The position numbers and the translations under genes were made by a program. Positions 24,537 to 35,234 of a DNA stretch of 64,000 nt are shown one piece after another (positions within the stretch are counted from its first letter, which is position 1; each line of letters begins with the position of its first letter). The stretch lies in the NCBI RefSeq assembly GCF_023016525.1, contig NZ_JALKCG010000007.1, forward strand, positions 62,001-126,000, in the 5' to 3' direction. The notes beneath the pieces are model-generated. The model was given only the letters and a program-made list of their open reading frames with translations, searched no databases and was not told the DNA's origin. The stretch comes from Ancylobacter koreensis (GTDB lineage: Bacteria; Pseudomonadota; Alphaproteobacteria; Rhizobiales; Xanthobacteraceae).

Positions 24537-26039
24537 ATGGAAGCACTCAACGGACTGCTGCACGGCTTCGGCATCGCCATGCTGCCGACGAACATCTTCT
24601 GGTGTTTTGTCGGCTGCTTTCTCGGCACGGTGATCGGCATCCTGCCCGGCCTCGGCCCGGCGGCGACCATCTCGCTGCTGCTGCCGCTCACCTACACCAT
24701 GGACCCTACCGGCGGCATCATCATGCTCGCGGGTATCTATTACGGGGCGAAGTACGGCGGCTCGACGACCTCGATCCTGCTCAACATGCCGGGCGAGGCC
24801 TCCTCGGTGGTGAGCTGCATCGACGGCTACCAGATGGCCCGTAACGGCCGCGCCGGTGCCGCGCTCGGCATCGCCGCCATCGCCTCCTTCGTCGCCGGCA
24901 CGGTCGGCCTGCTGCTGATGACCTTCGTGGCGCCGCCCATCGCCAACTTCGCGCTCAGCTTCTCATCGCCGGAATATTTCGCGCTGATGGTGATGGGCCT
25001 GTCGCTGGTGGTGCTGCTGTCGGGCAAGTCGATGATCAAGTCGGTGCTCTCGCTGGTGTTCGGCCTGTGGCTCGCCACCATCGGCACCGACCTGTTCACC
25101 GCGCAGGCGCGCTTCGTCTTCGGGCATAGCGAGCTGCTCGGCGGCATCGAGTTCATGACGGTCGCCATCGGCATCTTCGCCATTGCCGAAATCCTGCTGA
25201 ACATCGAGGCGAAGGAGAAGAGCGAACTGCTCACCGTGCCCAAGGGGCTGCGCAACCTGCTGCCTTCCTGGGCCGAACTGAAAGCCTGCCGCTTCGCCTT
25301 CCTCAACGGGTCGGTCACGGGCTTCATCATCGGCCTGCTGCCGGGCGCGGGCGCGACGGTCGCCTCCTTCGTGTCCTACGGCATCGAGAAGGCGGTCTCC
25401 AAGCATCCCGAGCGGTTCGGCCAGGGCGCGCCGGAAGGGCTCGCCGCGCCGGAGGGGGCGAACAATGCCGATACGGGCGGAGCGCTGCTGCCGCTGCTCA
25501 CCTTCGGCATCCCCAGCGGCTCGTCCACGGCGGTGCTGCTCTCCGCGCTGATCCTGTGGGGGGTGAAGCCGGGGCCGTTGATGATGACGGAGTCCCCGGA
25601 CGTGTTCTGGGGCCTGGTGGCCAGCCTCTATATCGGCAATGTCGTGCTGCTGGTCATGAACCTGCCGCTCGTCGGCGTGTTCGCGCAGATTCTGCGGGTA
25701 CCGCTCTACATCCTGCACCCGGCCATTCTCGGCGTCGCCGTGGCCGGTGCCTATGGAGCGGCCGGCAACCTGTTCGACATCTCGCTGCTGCTCATCTTCG
25801 GGTTCATCGGCTTCCTTCTGCCGAAGGGGGGCTTCCCCTCGGCACCGCTGATCCTCGGCTTTGTGCTCGGCCAGCCGATGGAGCGGGCCATCCGCCAGTC
25901 ACTGGCCATGTCGGTGGGCGACCCGATCATCCTGGTCGACCGGCCGATCTCCGCCGTGCTGCTGGTGATCGCCCTGCTGATCCTGGTCTCGCCGCTGTGG
26001 CGGCGCTTCCGGCACATGCGGGCGGCGGCCACGGCCTGA
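24537..26039 (+). CDS. tripartite tricarboxylate transporter large membrane subunit (TctA)
   Basis: The 500-aa channel subunit has 10-12 helices and the two family signatures GTVIGILPGLGPAATISLLLP (near residue 30) and GFIIGLLPGAGATVASFVSY (near 260), plus AKYGGSTTSILLNMPGEASS and LLTFGIPSGSSTAVLL. It uses ion gradients to import the solute captured by the TctC-like protein. The operon ends in a strong terminator 25 bases after this gene. Confidence 0.95.
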   Translation: MEALNGLLHGFGIAMLPTNIFWCFVGCFLGTVIGILPGLGPAATISLLLPLTYTMDPTGGIIMLAGIYYGAKYGGSTTSILLNMPGEASSVVSCIDGYQMARNGRAGAALGIAAIASFVAGTVGLLLMTFVAPPIANFALSFSSPEYFALMVMGLSLVVLLSGKSMIKSVLSLVFGLWLATIGTDLFTAQARFVFGHSELLGGIEFMTVAIGIFAIAEILLNIEAKEKSELLTVPKGLRNLLPSWAELKACRFAFLNGSVTGFIIGLLPGAGATVASFVSYGIEKAVSKHPERFGQGAPEGLAAPEGANNADTGGALLPLLTFGIPSGSSTAVLLSALILWGVKPGPLMMTESPDVFWGLVASLYIGNVVLLVMNLPLVGVFAQILRVPLYILHPAILGVAVAGAYGAAGNLFDISLLLIFGFIGFLLPKGGFPSAPLILGFVLGQPMERAIRQSLAMSVGDPIILVDRPISAVLLVIALLILVSPLWRRFRHMRAAATA

Positions 26040-26063
26040 ACGTCACTCCTCGTGGAGCAAACT

Positions 26064-26106
26064 GCGGAACGGCGCCCTGGCGCGCCGTTCCGCTTCTTCT
26101 TTTTCT
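26064..26106 (+). terminator. rho-independent terminator closing the tct/chr operon
   Basis: GCGGAACGGCGC pairs with GCGCCGTTCCGC around a short loop (26064-26093), followed by TTCTTCTTTTTCT. Strong stem and T-tract. Confidence 0.88.
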
Positions 26107-26125
26107 GGCGTGCAGAGATAGCGAC

Positions 26126-27382
26126 ATGACGGCCTGCGGACTGGATTTCGGAACGTCGAACACGACGCTTGGTGTGGCACGGCCGGACGGCCCGGCGCTG
26201 TGCGCGCTGGAGGGGGAGGAGACGACGCTTCCGAGCGCCATCTTCTTCGATCGCAAGGGCGAGCGTCGGCTCGGCCGCGCCGCCGTCGACGCCTATGTCG
26301 AAGGGGTCGAGGGGCGGCTGATGAGCGGGCTCAAATCCGTGCTCGGTAGCTCACTGATCGACGAGAAGACGCAGATCGGCTCCCGGCGCGTCGCCTTCCG
26401 CCATGTGATCGGCGCTTATATGCAGGGCGTGAAGCAACGGGCCGAGGAGCGGCTCGGCCATGAGCTCGGCGCCGTGGTGCATGGCCGGCCGGTGCATTTC
26501 GTCGACGGCGATGCCGCCGCCGACCGGCGCGCGGAGGACGCGCTGCGCGTCATCGCCCACGAGATCGGCTTTCGCGAGGTGTGCTTCCAGTTCGAGCCGA
26601 TCGCCGCCGCGCTTGACTACGAGCAGCACATCGACACCGAGCAGGTGGCGTTGATCGCCGACATCGGCGGCGGCACGTCGGATTTCTCGATCGTGCGCCT
26701 CAGCCCCGAGCGCCGGCGCCTGATCGAGCGCGGCAAGGACATCCTCGCCAATGACGGCGTGCACATCGGGGGCACGGATTTCGACCGCGTGCTGGCGCTG
26801 CGCTCGGTGACGCCGCTGCTCGGCCACAACAGCCCGATGAAGCGGGCCGGCCTCTACGTGCCGTCCAGCTATTTCCACGACATCGCCACCTGGCACCGGA
26901 TCAACCGGCTCTACGATCCCAAGGTGCTGACCGAGGTGCGGCAGGTGCGCCGTGACGCCGCCCAGCCCGAGTTGATCGACCGCCTGATCCGCGCCATTGA
27001 GGAGCGTCGCGGCCATGCGTTGGTCGGCGCGGTAGAGAAGGCGAAGATCCGGCTGGCCTCGGAGCCGCACACCCGCCTCGCGCTCGACTGGATGGGGGAG
27101 GGCGTCGCCGTCGAACTGAGCGACGAGGATCTCGCCGAGCGCACCGGAGCGCTGGCGAGCCGTATCAGCGGCCGGATCGCCGCCTGCCTCGCCCTTGCGG
27201 GGCTAAAGGCCGGCGACATCGACGCTCTCTTCCTGACCGGCGGCTCCACGCGCCTCGCCCATGTGCGCCGCGCCATCATCGGCGAACTGCCCGATGCCCG
27301 CGTGATCGAGGGCGACACCTTCGGCTCCGTCGGCATCGGCCTCTCGATCGAGGCCGGCCGCCGCTTCGGCCCCGCCGCCTAG
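26126..27382 (+). CDS. Hsp70-family protein, YegD type
   Basis: The 418-aa protein keeps the actin-like ATPase signatures: phosphate-1 GLDFGTSNTTLGV at the start, phosphate-2 IADIGGGTSDFSIV near 180, and adenosine LFLTGGSTRLAHVR near 380. It lacks the DnaK substrate-binding domain and lid, as in E. coli YegD. Function in the family is not settled; a specialised chaperone or assembly factor is likely. It has its own position after the tct terminator and is convergent with the autotransporter remnant. Confidence 0.88.
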   Translation: MTACGLDFGTSNTTLGVARPDGPALCALEGEETTLPSAIFFDRKGERRLGRAAVDAYVEGVEGRLMSGLKSVLGSSLIDEKTQIGSRRVAFRHVIGAYMQGVKQRAEERLGHELGAVVHGRPVHFVDGDAAADRRAEDALRVIAHEIGFREVCFQFEPIAAALDYEQHIDTEQVALIADIGGGTSDFSIVRLSPERRRLIERGKDILANDGVHIGGTDFDRVLALRSVTPLLGHNSPMKRAGLYVPSSYFHDIATWHRINRLYDPKVLTEVRQVRRDAAQPELIDRLIRAIEERRGHALVGAVEKAKIRLASEPHTRLALDWMGEGVAVELSDEDLAERTGALASRISGRIAACLALAGLKAGDIDALFLTGGSTRLAHVRRAIIGELPDARVIEGDTFGSVGIGLSIEAGRRFGPAA

Positions 27383-27453
27383 AAGATTTCGCCCTTGGGT
27401 AGGGGGAGGAGCGGCAAGCGTTACCGGGAGGCGTGCCGAGCGAAAGTCACCTT

Positions 27454-30400
27454 TCAGAAGCTGACTTTGAGCGTTGCGTTGATGGCGTTCTGGGTGGTTC
27501 CGTCGCCGAACTGTCCGGTATAGGCGAGGCCCAGCGTGGTGGCGCTGGTGAGCGAGAGGTCGAGCCCGGCCTCGACAAGTGCCGCATCCTCGGCCAGCGG
27601 CACGCCGCTCACCGTGAACGGCGCCGAGCCGCGGAAGACCTGCGTCGCCTCGGGCGTGATGTCGCCGAAGGCGTGCTGCCAGCCCAGCGCCCCGCGCAGC
27701 CGTGCCGCTACCGTTCCCAGCGTCACCTCCCTCTCCAGCCGGATGCCCAGCGTCGAGAAGGCGGTGTCCATGCTGGTGCCGGCGGTGGTCAGCGTCGCCG
27801 CCCCGCCGGTCTCGGTGAAGCCGTCCGTGTCGAGCGACACATAGGCGAGGCCGGCGAAGGGCTCGAAGCTGGCGAAGGCGGTCTCGACCCGGTAACCGAG
27901 CTCTCCGAAGGCCTGGAAGGTGCCGGCGCCGTAATCGGCGCCCAGCCGGTCGGCGTAGCCGTCGAAGGCGACGGAGCGCGTGCTCTCCACGTCGCGCCAG
28001 GTATAGGCGAGGCCGGTGCGCAGGCCGAGCGCGCCCCACCGGTTGCCGGCATAGGCGCCGAGCGTCCAGTCGTCGGAGGAGCCCGAGGCGCTGCGTCGCC
28101 GTCGCATACTGGTTCGGCGTCGACGCCACAGTGATGAAGTCATCACTGACCGACACGACGACATCTATACTGTCGTCGCCCTCATCCAGCCTGACCGAAA
28201 GGAAGGGGCTGCGCGAGTTCGCCCCGTCGAAGGCACCCTCTATGCCGCCCTGCGCCGTCAGAATGCTGTAGCTCTGCCCGCTGCGGTAGCTGGTCTTCGG
28301 GTCGAGCGCGGCGACGTTTACCGTGCCGCCTTCCAGGATGGCACGCCCGTTCGCGGCGATCAGGTCGCCTCCGCCGTCGCCGGCGATCTCCACCTCATAG
28401 ATCGAGCCGGCGGCGAAGGTGATGTCGCCGGTCACGGTAAGCGTGCCGATGGAGTTGCCTGGCGCCACCGTGGAGTTGTACCCGACCATCACGGTTCCGA
28501 CGGTGCCCGAACCGCCCAGCGAGGCGCTGGGGAGCAGCTCGATGGTGCCGCCGAGCGCATCGTTCACCGACAGCAGGCCCTGTGTCACGGTGGTCGTGCC
28601 GGTGAAGCCCGAACCGTCGCCGGTGTAGTTGACCGCAGCCGCCGTATTCTTGACGAACATGCCGGCGCCGGAGAGCGCGCCGTCATAGGTCATCGCCTCC
28701 TGCTGGTTCAGGACGAGGTTGCCAGTGAGCTTGACGTCACCGGAGAAGTCGGAGGTCTCCACGCTCACCGTGCCCTGCGAGAGGGTCCAGTCGATCGCGG
28801 AACTGCCCGAGAGCACCAGCGTGCCGTTGCCGCTCTTGGTCAGGATGGAGGTGCCCGAGACGGCGCCGGAGAGTTCCAGCGCGGTTTCGGTTGCAATGTC
28901 CAGGGCGCCGCTTGCCGATACGGTCACGTCGCGCGCCCTCGTGAAACCGACTGTCGTCGCCAGCGTGCCGCCGGCGATCTCGAACCCGCCCGAAGCGGCG
29001 CCGAGATTGGCGTCGGACGAGACCTGCAGCGTGCCGGCCTCCACCTTGTGCCGCCCTCATAGGAGTTGGTTCCGCTCAACACCAGCCGGCCGTCGCCGAG
29101 CTTGACCAGCCCGCCTTCGCCCGAGTCTCCGCGGCTGCGGTGAAACTGTGCAGCGGGTCCTTGACCTCGATGCCGCCATTGTTCCCGCCCAGCGAGATGG
29201 TCCGCCCGGTCGAGGTGTAGCTCGTGCCCTGCACGGCGAGCACGCCGCCGTCCAGGCTCACGCCGGTTCCGGCCGCGCCGAGATTGGCGTCGGCCTCGAC
29301 CCACAGCTTCCCGCCCTTGATCTCGGTTCCGCCGCCATAGGTGTTGGTGCCGGTGAGGTACAGATCGCCATTGCCGAGCTTGACCAGCCCGGCCACGCCG
29401 CTGCCATCGACGATCGCCGAATCGATGGAGGCCGTGACGCCGCCATAGGTGTTGGTGCCGGAACTGCCCGAGGCCGGGTCCATCGCCAGCGAGCCGCCAC
29501 TCAGCTGATAGAAGGAGGTCTTGAACTGCAGCGTGTCGAAGGACTGTTTGCCCGACACCGTCACGGTGCCGCTCGTGGTGCCGCCGAAGACGCCGACCGA
29601 GCCGAGCCAGGGGCTGTAGGACGGATCGGGATCGTCCGGGCCGCCATCGGCCCAGTTGGGGTTGCCGGCGTTCCAGGTGCCCGGGCCGCCGCCATCGCCC
29701 TCGACCGCGCCGTCCCAGTACTGGATGACCTGACCCTCGCCCAGCGCGACAAGGGTGATCACCCCGTTGGTGCCGGTGCCGTAGTTGAGAGAGCTGCGGT
29801 CGACGGTGAACCCGCCGCTCCCGGTCACCGTCGCGTCGAACGAATCGCCGCCGGCGGAGCCATAGGTGAACAGCGTGTGAAGTCGGCCGCCCCGACCGTG
29901 ATGTCGAGCGCGCTGCCCGCCTCGATGCTCAGCGCGCCCTCGACCTCGATGAGGTCGTTGTCGGCGCCGCCGACCACGCGCGGCGTAGCCAGCTCGAACG
30001 TCGTCGTCGAGCCGGTCTCCAGCGTCAGATCATCGGTGAAGGTCAGCGTGCCCGGGCTGCTGCCCGGCGACAGCGTACCCCGTCCTCGACCGTCACCGTT
30101 CCCGAAAGCTGGCGGCTTCCCCCCGAGCGTGCCGCCATCCGCGACCGTCACCGTGCCGCCGAGCTTGCCCTCGGCGAGAAGCGGCGTCCCGCCCGAGATC
30201 GACGTCTCGCCCTCGAAGAGCGAGCTGTCGCCCGACAGCGTCAGCTTGCCGATGCCGCTCTTGGTCAGCGCGCTCTGGTCGTCGCCGGTGAACGAGCCGG
30301 CGAAGCTGCTGTCCAGGACCTGCTCGATGGTCAGGTCCTTCGAACCGAGCGCGACCGTGGCTAGGGCCCCGGTGCCGGACAGGTTCTTGATGGTGGTCCC

Positions 30401-32344
30401 GTCGCCGGCGATGGCGGAAACGTTCAATTCGCTATTGGCGCTGCCGGCGATGTCGACGCTGGCGGCATTCGCCAGTGAGGCGTTGCCGGAAAGGGCGAGA
30501 ATGCCCTTCTGAACGCTCACATCGCCGGTGAGCCCGGAAAGGTCGCCGGTCAGAGTGACGATGCCGCCCCCGTTCACCACGAACAGGCCCTCGCCGCCGA
30601 TGTCGCCGCCAAGGGCCAGCGTGCCGGTGGCATGGCCGATCGCGAAGGTGGCCCCGTCGTCGATCGCCACGTCGCCGCCGAAGCCGACGGGAGCCCCGCC
30701 ATCGCCGAGATTTACCTGGCCCGCCGCCACCGTCAGCGTCTGGGCGAAGGACGACACACCATCGACGAAGGTGAGTTCGCCGGTGCCCGATTTGGTGAAG
30801 TTGCCGGTGCCGTCGACGAGACCGCTCATTTCGACGGACGCCCCGGCGGCGACATTCACGGTTCCGCCATTGGCGCCGAACGTCACGCCGCGCGACATCG
30901 AGATGTCGTCCGTAATGGCGAGCGCGCCCCCGTTTAAGGTGAGCCCGCCAAGGTTGCTTCCCAGCGCTGCGTCCGCGCCGATCGACAGTGTCCCGGCCAG
31001 AATTGTCCACGGCGTCACCGGGGCCGGGGTCCCGCTCGGTGTCCCGGTGAGCGTCCAGGTGCTCGTGCCCGTCTTCTCGAACGCCTCGAAGCCCTGGAAC
31101 TGATTGGTCCCGCCGATCTTCGAAACGTCGAAGGAGAGATCGCTGGCGCCGCCGAGGATGAGTGTGTCCGCCGTGCCGTTCGCGAGGACGGCGCCCGAGA
31201 TGCCGGCCGTCGTCCGCAGCTCAAGGCTGTTGGTGTCCGCAGTGAATCGGATGGCCGATCCCTGCGTCGTGCCGTCCCCGGAGACGCCGCCTGAGATCGA
31301 GCCGCCGGAATTGAGGACGACGGCGAGGCCCGAGCCCGAGATGCCGCTGCCCCTGGCGCCCTAGGCGCCGTCTCGATCCTCCCCCAGACCCCGCGCTCCG
31401 CCGTTGCCGCCGACGATCGCCGCATTGACGTTGACGACGGTCCTGGCGCCGCCGGTAGTCTGCACCGTCAGGCCGGCGCCGCCATCGCCGCCGCGCGGGC
31501 CATTCTGAAATTCGCCGCTGCCGGCATCCCCGCCATCGCCGCCCGTCAGGCGCGCATTGACGCTGATGATGGTCTCCTTGCTGCCGTCGCTCTGCACCGA
31601 CAAACCGGCGCCGCCATCGCCGCCATCGCCGCCATCGAGGCCGCCGCCGCCGGAGGAAGCGGAACCCTCGCCCAGTATGAGATTGCCGCCGCCGCCGCCC
31701 GCGCCCCCGTCCCCGCCATCGCTGCCGGCGATCGGCAGTTCCGTTCCGGTAAATCCATGCGCGCCGCCGTCGCCACCGCCGCCGCTGACGGACAGCAGGT
31801 CGATCGACCCGTCGCCGCCATCCTCACCCGAGCCCCCTGGAGCACTGCCGCCGGCTCCGCCGGTCCCGCCCGTCGCGACGCCGCTGGCGCCGCCATCGCC
31901 GCCGGCCCCGCCTGTAGAGCCGGCGCCGCCGCCGCCACCGCCCGAGCCGCCTCTGAAACTGCCGCTGCCATTTTCGCCCGCTGCGCCCGGCTCGCCGGCG
32001 TCATCCAGGCTATCGGCTCCGCCGTCGGCATATCCGCCGCCGCCATAGCCGCCGTCACCGCCACCGGCGAACGCGGAGGTGGTGAAGGAAACGGGGCCGC
32101 CGGCAGTGATCAGGAGCGCGGCCGAAAGCACCAGTCCCGCCGAGGCGAGCACGCGCGCGCCAGACAATGCGCTGGTGGACAGCAACCGCTGGCGCCGCGG
32201 GCCGAAGGCGCCTTTTGCCGAAGCGGGACCGGCAACCCGGTGGGCGCTCGTGTCGCCGGGCGCCGCTTTATCCTTCCACCGAGCAAAGACGCCGCCCGCA
32301 GCCGCTTCGGTCCCCGCCCGCACCTTCGCCCGCCCGTCCTGCAA
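27454..32344 (-). pseudogene. large autotransporter, broken by a stop, frameshifts and a deletion
   Basis: Reading minus strand: an extended signal region (to about 32080), a Gly-rich GGDGG-repeat stretch, then beta-helix passenger repeats (GLVKLGNGDLYLTGTNTYGGG, GLVKLGDGRLVLSGTNSYEGG) and a C-terminal autotransporter barrel ending ATLKVSF. Breaks seen: an in-frame TAG at 31361-31363; a compensated frameshift pair at about 30082-30123; frameshifts near 29877, 29125 and 29050; and near 28090-28103 the text jumps from TPNQYATA straight to SGSSDDWTLGAYAG, losing the linker and first barrel strands. The last feature is a real deletion, so no functional barrel is expected. Confidence 0.85.
31560..32065 (-). 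repeat. Gly-rich coding repeat (GGDGG/GGAGG units)
   Basis: This is the N-terminal passenger part of the broken autotransporter, made of irregular Gly-Gly-Asp/Ala-Gly units encoded by GGC/GGT-rich triplets. Low complexity makes this stretch prone to slippage and to assembly error. Confidence 0.75.
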
Positions 32345-32826
32345 CTGCTTCGCTTATGTTGCCCTTTGCCCGCTGCCGGTCCTGCGCAGCGGTATTGCCC
32401 GCCCAGCCGTCTCCACGGGTACGGCGTTGGGATATGTCTACTTTCGAAACGTCGGCGGAGCTTCATCGGGACGCGCAGCATCGCAGCGTGCATAATTCAA
32501 TCGGCCAGCATCCGGTTGTTATGGCGCGCTATGATTCGTTACGTTCTGTAACGAATTGCGTGTCTTCTGTGCCTCTGTCGGCGGAGAAACGACCGCGCAG
32601 GGGAGGGGCCCATTTCATCGGCCTGAGACGACCATGGTGAGCGCAGCGTTCGGCCGTGCGCGGATGGCGGCCTGTATGTCGGCGAGCCGCTGATGGCGCG
32701 GCGGCGGAGCATCGGCCATCTTCTGGCCGTGGCGCGGATCTCTGGGCGAGCCGGCCCAAGGTGCGCAGCACGGGCGTCGGACGCGGGCCGTTTTCTCGTC
32801 GTAGGTTGCCGCCGGCGCCATGGCGG
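32345..32826. other. 482-bp intergenic region between fhuC and the autotransporter
   Basis: No convincing gene. AT content rises at 32440-32600. It contains the palindrome at 32534-32556 and presumably the autotransporter promoter on the minus strand. The 190 bases next to fhuC are open in one frame but not recognisable protein. Confidence 0.5.
32534..32556. promoter_or_regulatory. 9-5-9 perfect palindrome, TetR-type operator candidate
   Basis: ATTCGTTAC-GTTCT-GTAACGAAT has perfect nine-base arms, the size and symmetry of TetR-family operators. It lies about 190 bp upstream of the autotransporter start. No tetR gene is in the window, so the regulator would act from elsewhere. Confidence 0.5.
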
Positions 32827-33624
32827 CTAACGTGCGTGGGCAATGGGCCGGTCGAGCCCGGGATGACGCAGCACCTCCATGTCGACGCCGTAAACCTCGC
32901 GCAGCGCGGCCGCTGTCAGCACCTCGTCGGGGGTCCCCCGCGCCACGATCTGGCCGGCGCGCAGGGCGACGATCTCGTCGCAGAAGCGCGCGGCCATGTT
33001 GACATCGTGCAGCACGACGAGAACGCCGAGCCCGCGCTCCCCAGCCAGCCGGCGTACCAGCGCCAGCACGTCGAGCTGGTGGGCGATGTCGAGCGCGGCG
33101 ATGGGCTCGTCGAGCAGCAGGTAGTCGGTCTCCTGCGCGACCAGCATGGCGAGCCAGGCCCGCTGGCGCTCGCCGCCCGACAGCGTGTCGACGCCGCGTT
33201 CCGCCAGCGGGGCCAGCCCGGTGAGCGCGATGGCCTCCTCCACCTGCCGGCTGTCGCGGAGGGAGAAGCGCCCGAAAGGCCCGTGCCAGGGATAGCGGCC
33301 GAGCGCCACCAGCTCGCGCACCTGCATGCCGCCGGTCGCCGGGGTCTGCTGCGGCAGGTAGCCGACGCGCCGCGCGAAGGGCCGGTCGCCCCAGTCGCCG
33401 AGCGGCCGCCCGTCCAGCGCCAGCGTCCCGCCGGTCGGCGCGAGCTGCCGGGCGAGCAACTTGAGCAGCGTCGACTTTCCCGAGCCGTTCTGGCCGATCA
33501 GGCCCACGACCCGCCGGGCCGGCAGGCCCAGCGAAACCGGCTTCAGCAGGTCCCGCCCGTCCAGCGCGAAGCTTGCCTGCGAAATCCCGAACAGAGGCGA
33601 GGCGCCGGGCGTCTGGGCATTCAT
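32827..33624 (-). CDS. fhuC: ferric siderophore ABC transporter ATPase (FhuC type)
   Basis: The 265-aa ATPase has Walker A GQNGSGKST (44-52), Q-loop YLPQQTP, signature LSGGERQRAW, Walker B DYLLLDEP and switch histidine VLHDVN. The layout is that of FepC/FhuC importers of ferric siderophores or haem. It overlaps the exporter gene by four bases and is the last gene of the siderophore operon, with its permease (fhuB-like) and binding protein (fhuD-like) upstream. Confidence 0.92.
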   Translation of the reverse strand: MNAQTPGASPLFGISQASFALDGRDLLKPVSLGLPARRVVGLIGQNGSGKSTLLKLLARQLAPTGGTLALDGRPLGDWGDRPFARRVGYLPQQTPATGGMQVRELVALGRYPWHGPFGRFSLRDSRQVEEAIALTGLAPLAERGVDTLSGGERQRAWLAMLVAQETDYLLLDEPIAALDIAHQLDVLALVRRLAGERGLGVLVVLHDVNMAARFCDEIVALRAGQIVARGTPDEVLTAAALREVYGVDMEVLRHPGLDRPIAHAR

Positions 33625-35234
33625 CGGCCGGCCTCCGCCGTCGCGGGCACGATGCGGCCGGCTTCCAGCCGCACCAGCCGGTCGGCGATGTGGAAATAGC
33701 GGTCGTCATGGCTGATGACGATCAGCGTCCGCCCGCGCCGCTTCAGTTCGGGCAGCACGGTCTCGTAGAACATGCGGCGGAAGCGCGGGTCCTGGTCCGC
33801 TGCCCATTCGTCGAACACCATGACGGGCCGATCCTCCAGACAGGCATGGACGAGGGCGAGCCGTTTCTTCTGCCCGCTGGAGAGGTCGAGCGTGGAGAGC
33901 CGCCCGCCTTCCACGCTGAGCTTGCCGCCGAGGCCGAGCCAGTCGATGTGCGCGCGCGCGGCGTCGGGATCGGCGCCGGCCGGCAGGGTCTCGAACAGGA
34001 AATAGTCCGAGAGTACCGCCGAGAAGGTCTGGCGGTAGGCGTCGCGCCCCGCCGCGTCGACCGGGCGTCCGTCGAGCCGCAGCTCGCCGGCCTGTGGCGC
34101 GTGGAGGCCGAGCAGCAGATTGATCAGCGTCGTCTTGCCGGCGCCGTTGGAGCCGACCACGAAGACCGTTTCGCCCGCCTTGACGGCGAGATCGAGCGGC
34201 CCCAGCGCGAAGGCCTCGCCGTCCGCCGGGGCGGGATAGGCGTAGCGCACGCCGGAAAGCTCCAGGCTGCCGAACGACGTCGCCGTTGGGACTTCATCGC
34301 CCGGCGCCTCCCCGGCAGCGAAGGCCTCGTTCAGCTCGGCGACGCGGCGCAGCGAGATCTGCGCGCGCACCAGCGGCGGCAGCGCCTGCATGATCTGGTC
34401 GATGGGGCCTTTCATATAGAGCAGCACCAGAACCGTGCCGGTCAGCACCGCGGCATCCTCCACCTGGAGCCACGCCCCGCCCGCCGCGACCAGCGCGATG
34501 ACGGCGAAATACAGCGTCGAGCCGGCCGCGTTGGCCAGCACGAACACGTTGATGGCGCGGGTGTTGACCCGGCGGATGGTCTCGATGGTCGGCGCCATCG
34601 CCCCGTCGAGCAGCTCGCTCCGGCGGTTCCGGCTCAGGCGCAACTCGCGCGCGCCCTCGATCAGCGTGCGGTAGGATTTATGCAGCGCGTCCTCGCTCTC
34701 GCGCGCCTGCCAGAAGCCCGCGACGCCGCGCAGCCGGGTGGCATAGACCGCGACCGAGCCGGCGCCGGCCAGCGCGCAGACGAGGAAGGCGAGCGGCGGC
34801 GACAGCCAGACCAGGTAGCCGACGCAGCCCAGGATCACGGCGCCGGCGATGGCGAGCGGCGCGAAGAGGAAGGCGAGGTCGCTCACCGCGTCGATGTCGC
34901 CGGTCAGCACCGGCATCAGTCGGTGCGTGCGGTAGCGCTCCAGGGCGTCGAGCGGGGCGGCGAGGATACGCTCCGCCAGCGAGCGGCGCAGCCGGGCCAC
35001 CAGATGCTGGCCGGCCCTGTTGGTGAGCATGTCGGCCAGCGCGTTGCCGCCGAAGGCGACGAGGCAGAGCAGGCCGAACACCGCGAGCTCGTCCGGCCGG
35101 CGCTCCGCCTGCGCCAGCAGCGAATTGGTGGTCGCCAGCAGCGCGACGGTCGCCGCGCTCGCCAGCGCGCCGAGCAGTCCGGCGGCGGCGAGAGGCAAGG
35201 CGAAGGGCGCCAGCAATTCGCGTCGTGACGTCAT
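33621..35234 (-). CDS. cyclic-peptide-type ABC exporter (SyrD/PvdE-like)
   Basis: The 537-aa half-transporter has six helices in residues about 10-290 and a C-terminal ATPase with Walker A GSNGAGKTTL, signature DLSSGQKKRLAL (the L-S-S-G-Q-K form typical of the SyrD/PvdE/YojI group) and Walker B PVMVFDEW. Members export peptide siderophores or their precursors to the periplasm. Here it stands inside an uptake operon, overlapping fhuF (35231-35234) and fhuC (33621-33624). It may recycle siderophore after iron release (inference). No siderophore synthesis genes are in the window. Confidence 0.88.
   Translation of the reverse strand: MTSRRELLAPFALPLAAAGLLGALASAATVALLATTNSLLAQAERRPDELAVFGLLCLVAFGGNALADMLTNRAGQHLVARLRRSLAERILAAPLDALERYRTHRLMPVLTGDIDAVSDLAFLFAPLAIAGAVILGCVGYLVWLSPPLAFLVCALAGAGSVAVYATRLRGVAGFWQARESEDALHKSYRTLIEGARELRLSRNRRSELLDGAMAPTIETIRRVNTRAINVFVLANAAGSTLYFAVIALVAAGGAWLQVEDAAVLTGTVLVLLYMKGPIDQIMQALPPLVRAQISLRRVAELNEAFAAGEAPGDEVPTATSFGSLELSGVRYAYPAPADGEAFALGPLDLAVKAGETVFVVGSNGAGKTTLINLLLGLHAPQAGELRLDGRPVDAAGRDAYRQTFSAVLSDYFLFETLPAGADPDAARAHIDWLGLGGKLSVEGGRLSTLDLSSGQKKRLALVHACLEDRPVMVFDEWAADQDPRFRRMFYETVLPELKRRGRTLIVISHDDRYFHIADRLVRLEAGRIVPATAEAGR

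Noticed and set aside
31361..31363. In-frame TAG considered as recoded stop (pyrrolysine or readthrough)
   Set aside because: The gene has several other breaks and the organism type does not use TAG recoding; simple damage or error is more likely.
31560..32065. Repetitive block considered as CRISPR or minisatellite
   Set aside because: Units are irregular GGN codon repeats in one reading frame of the autotransporter; there are no fixed repeats with unique spacers.
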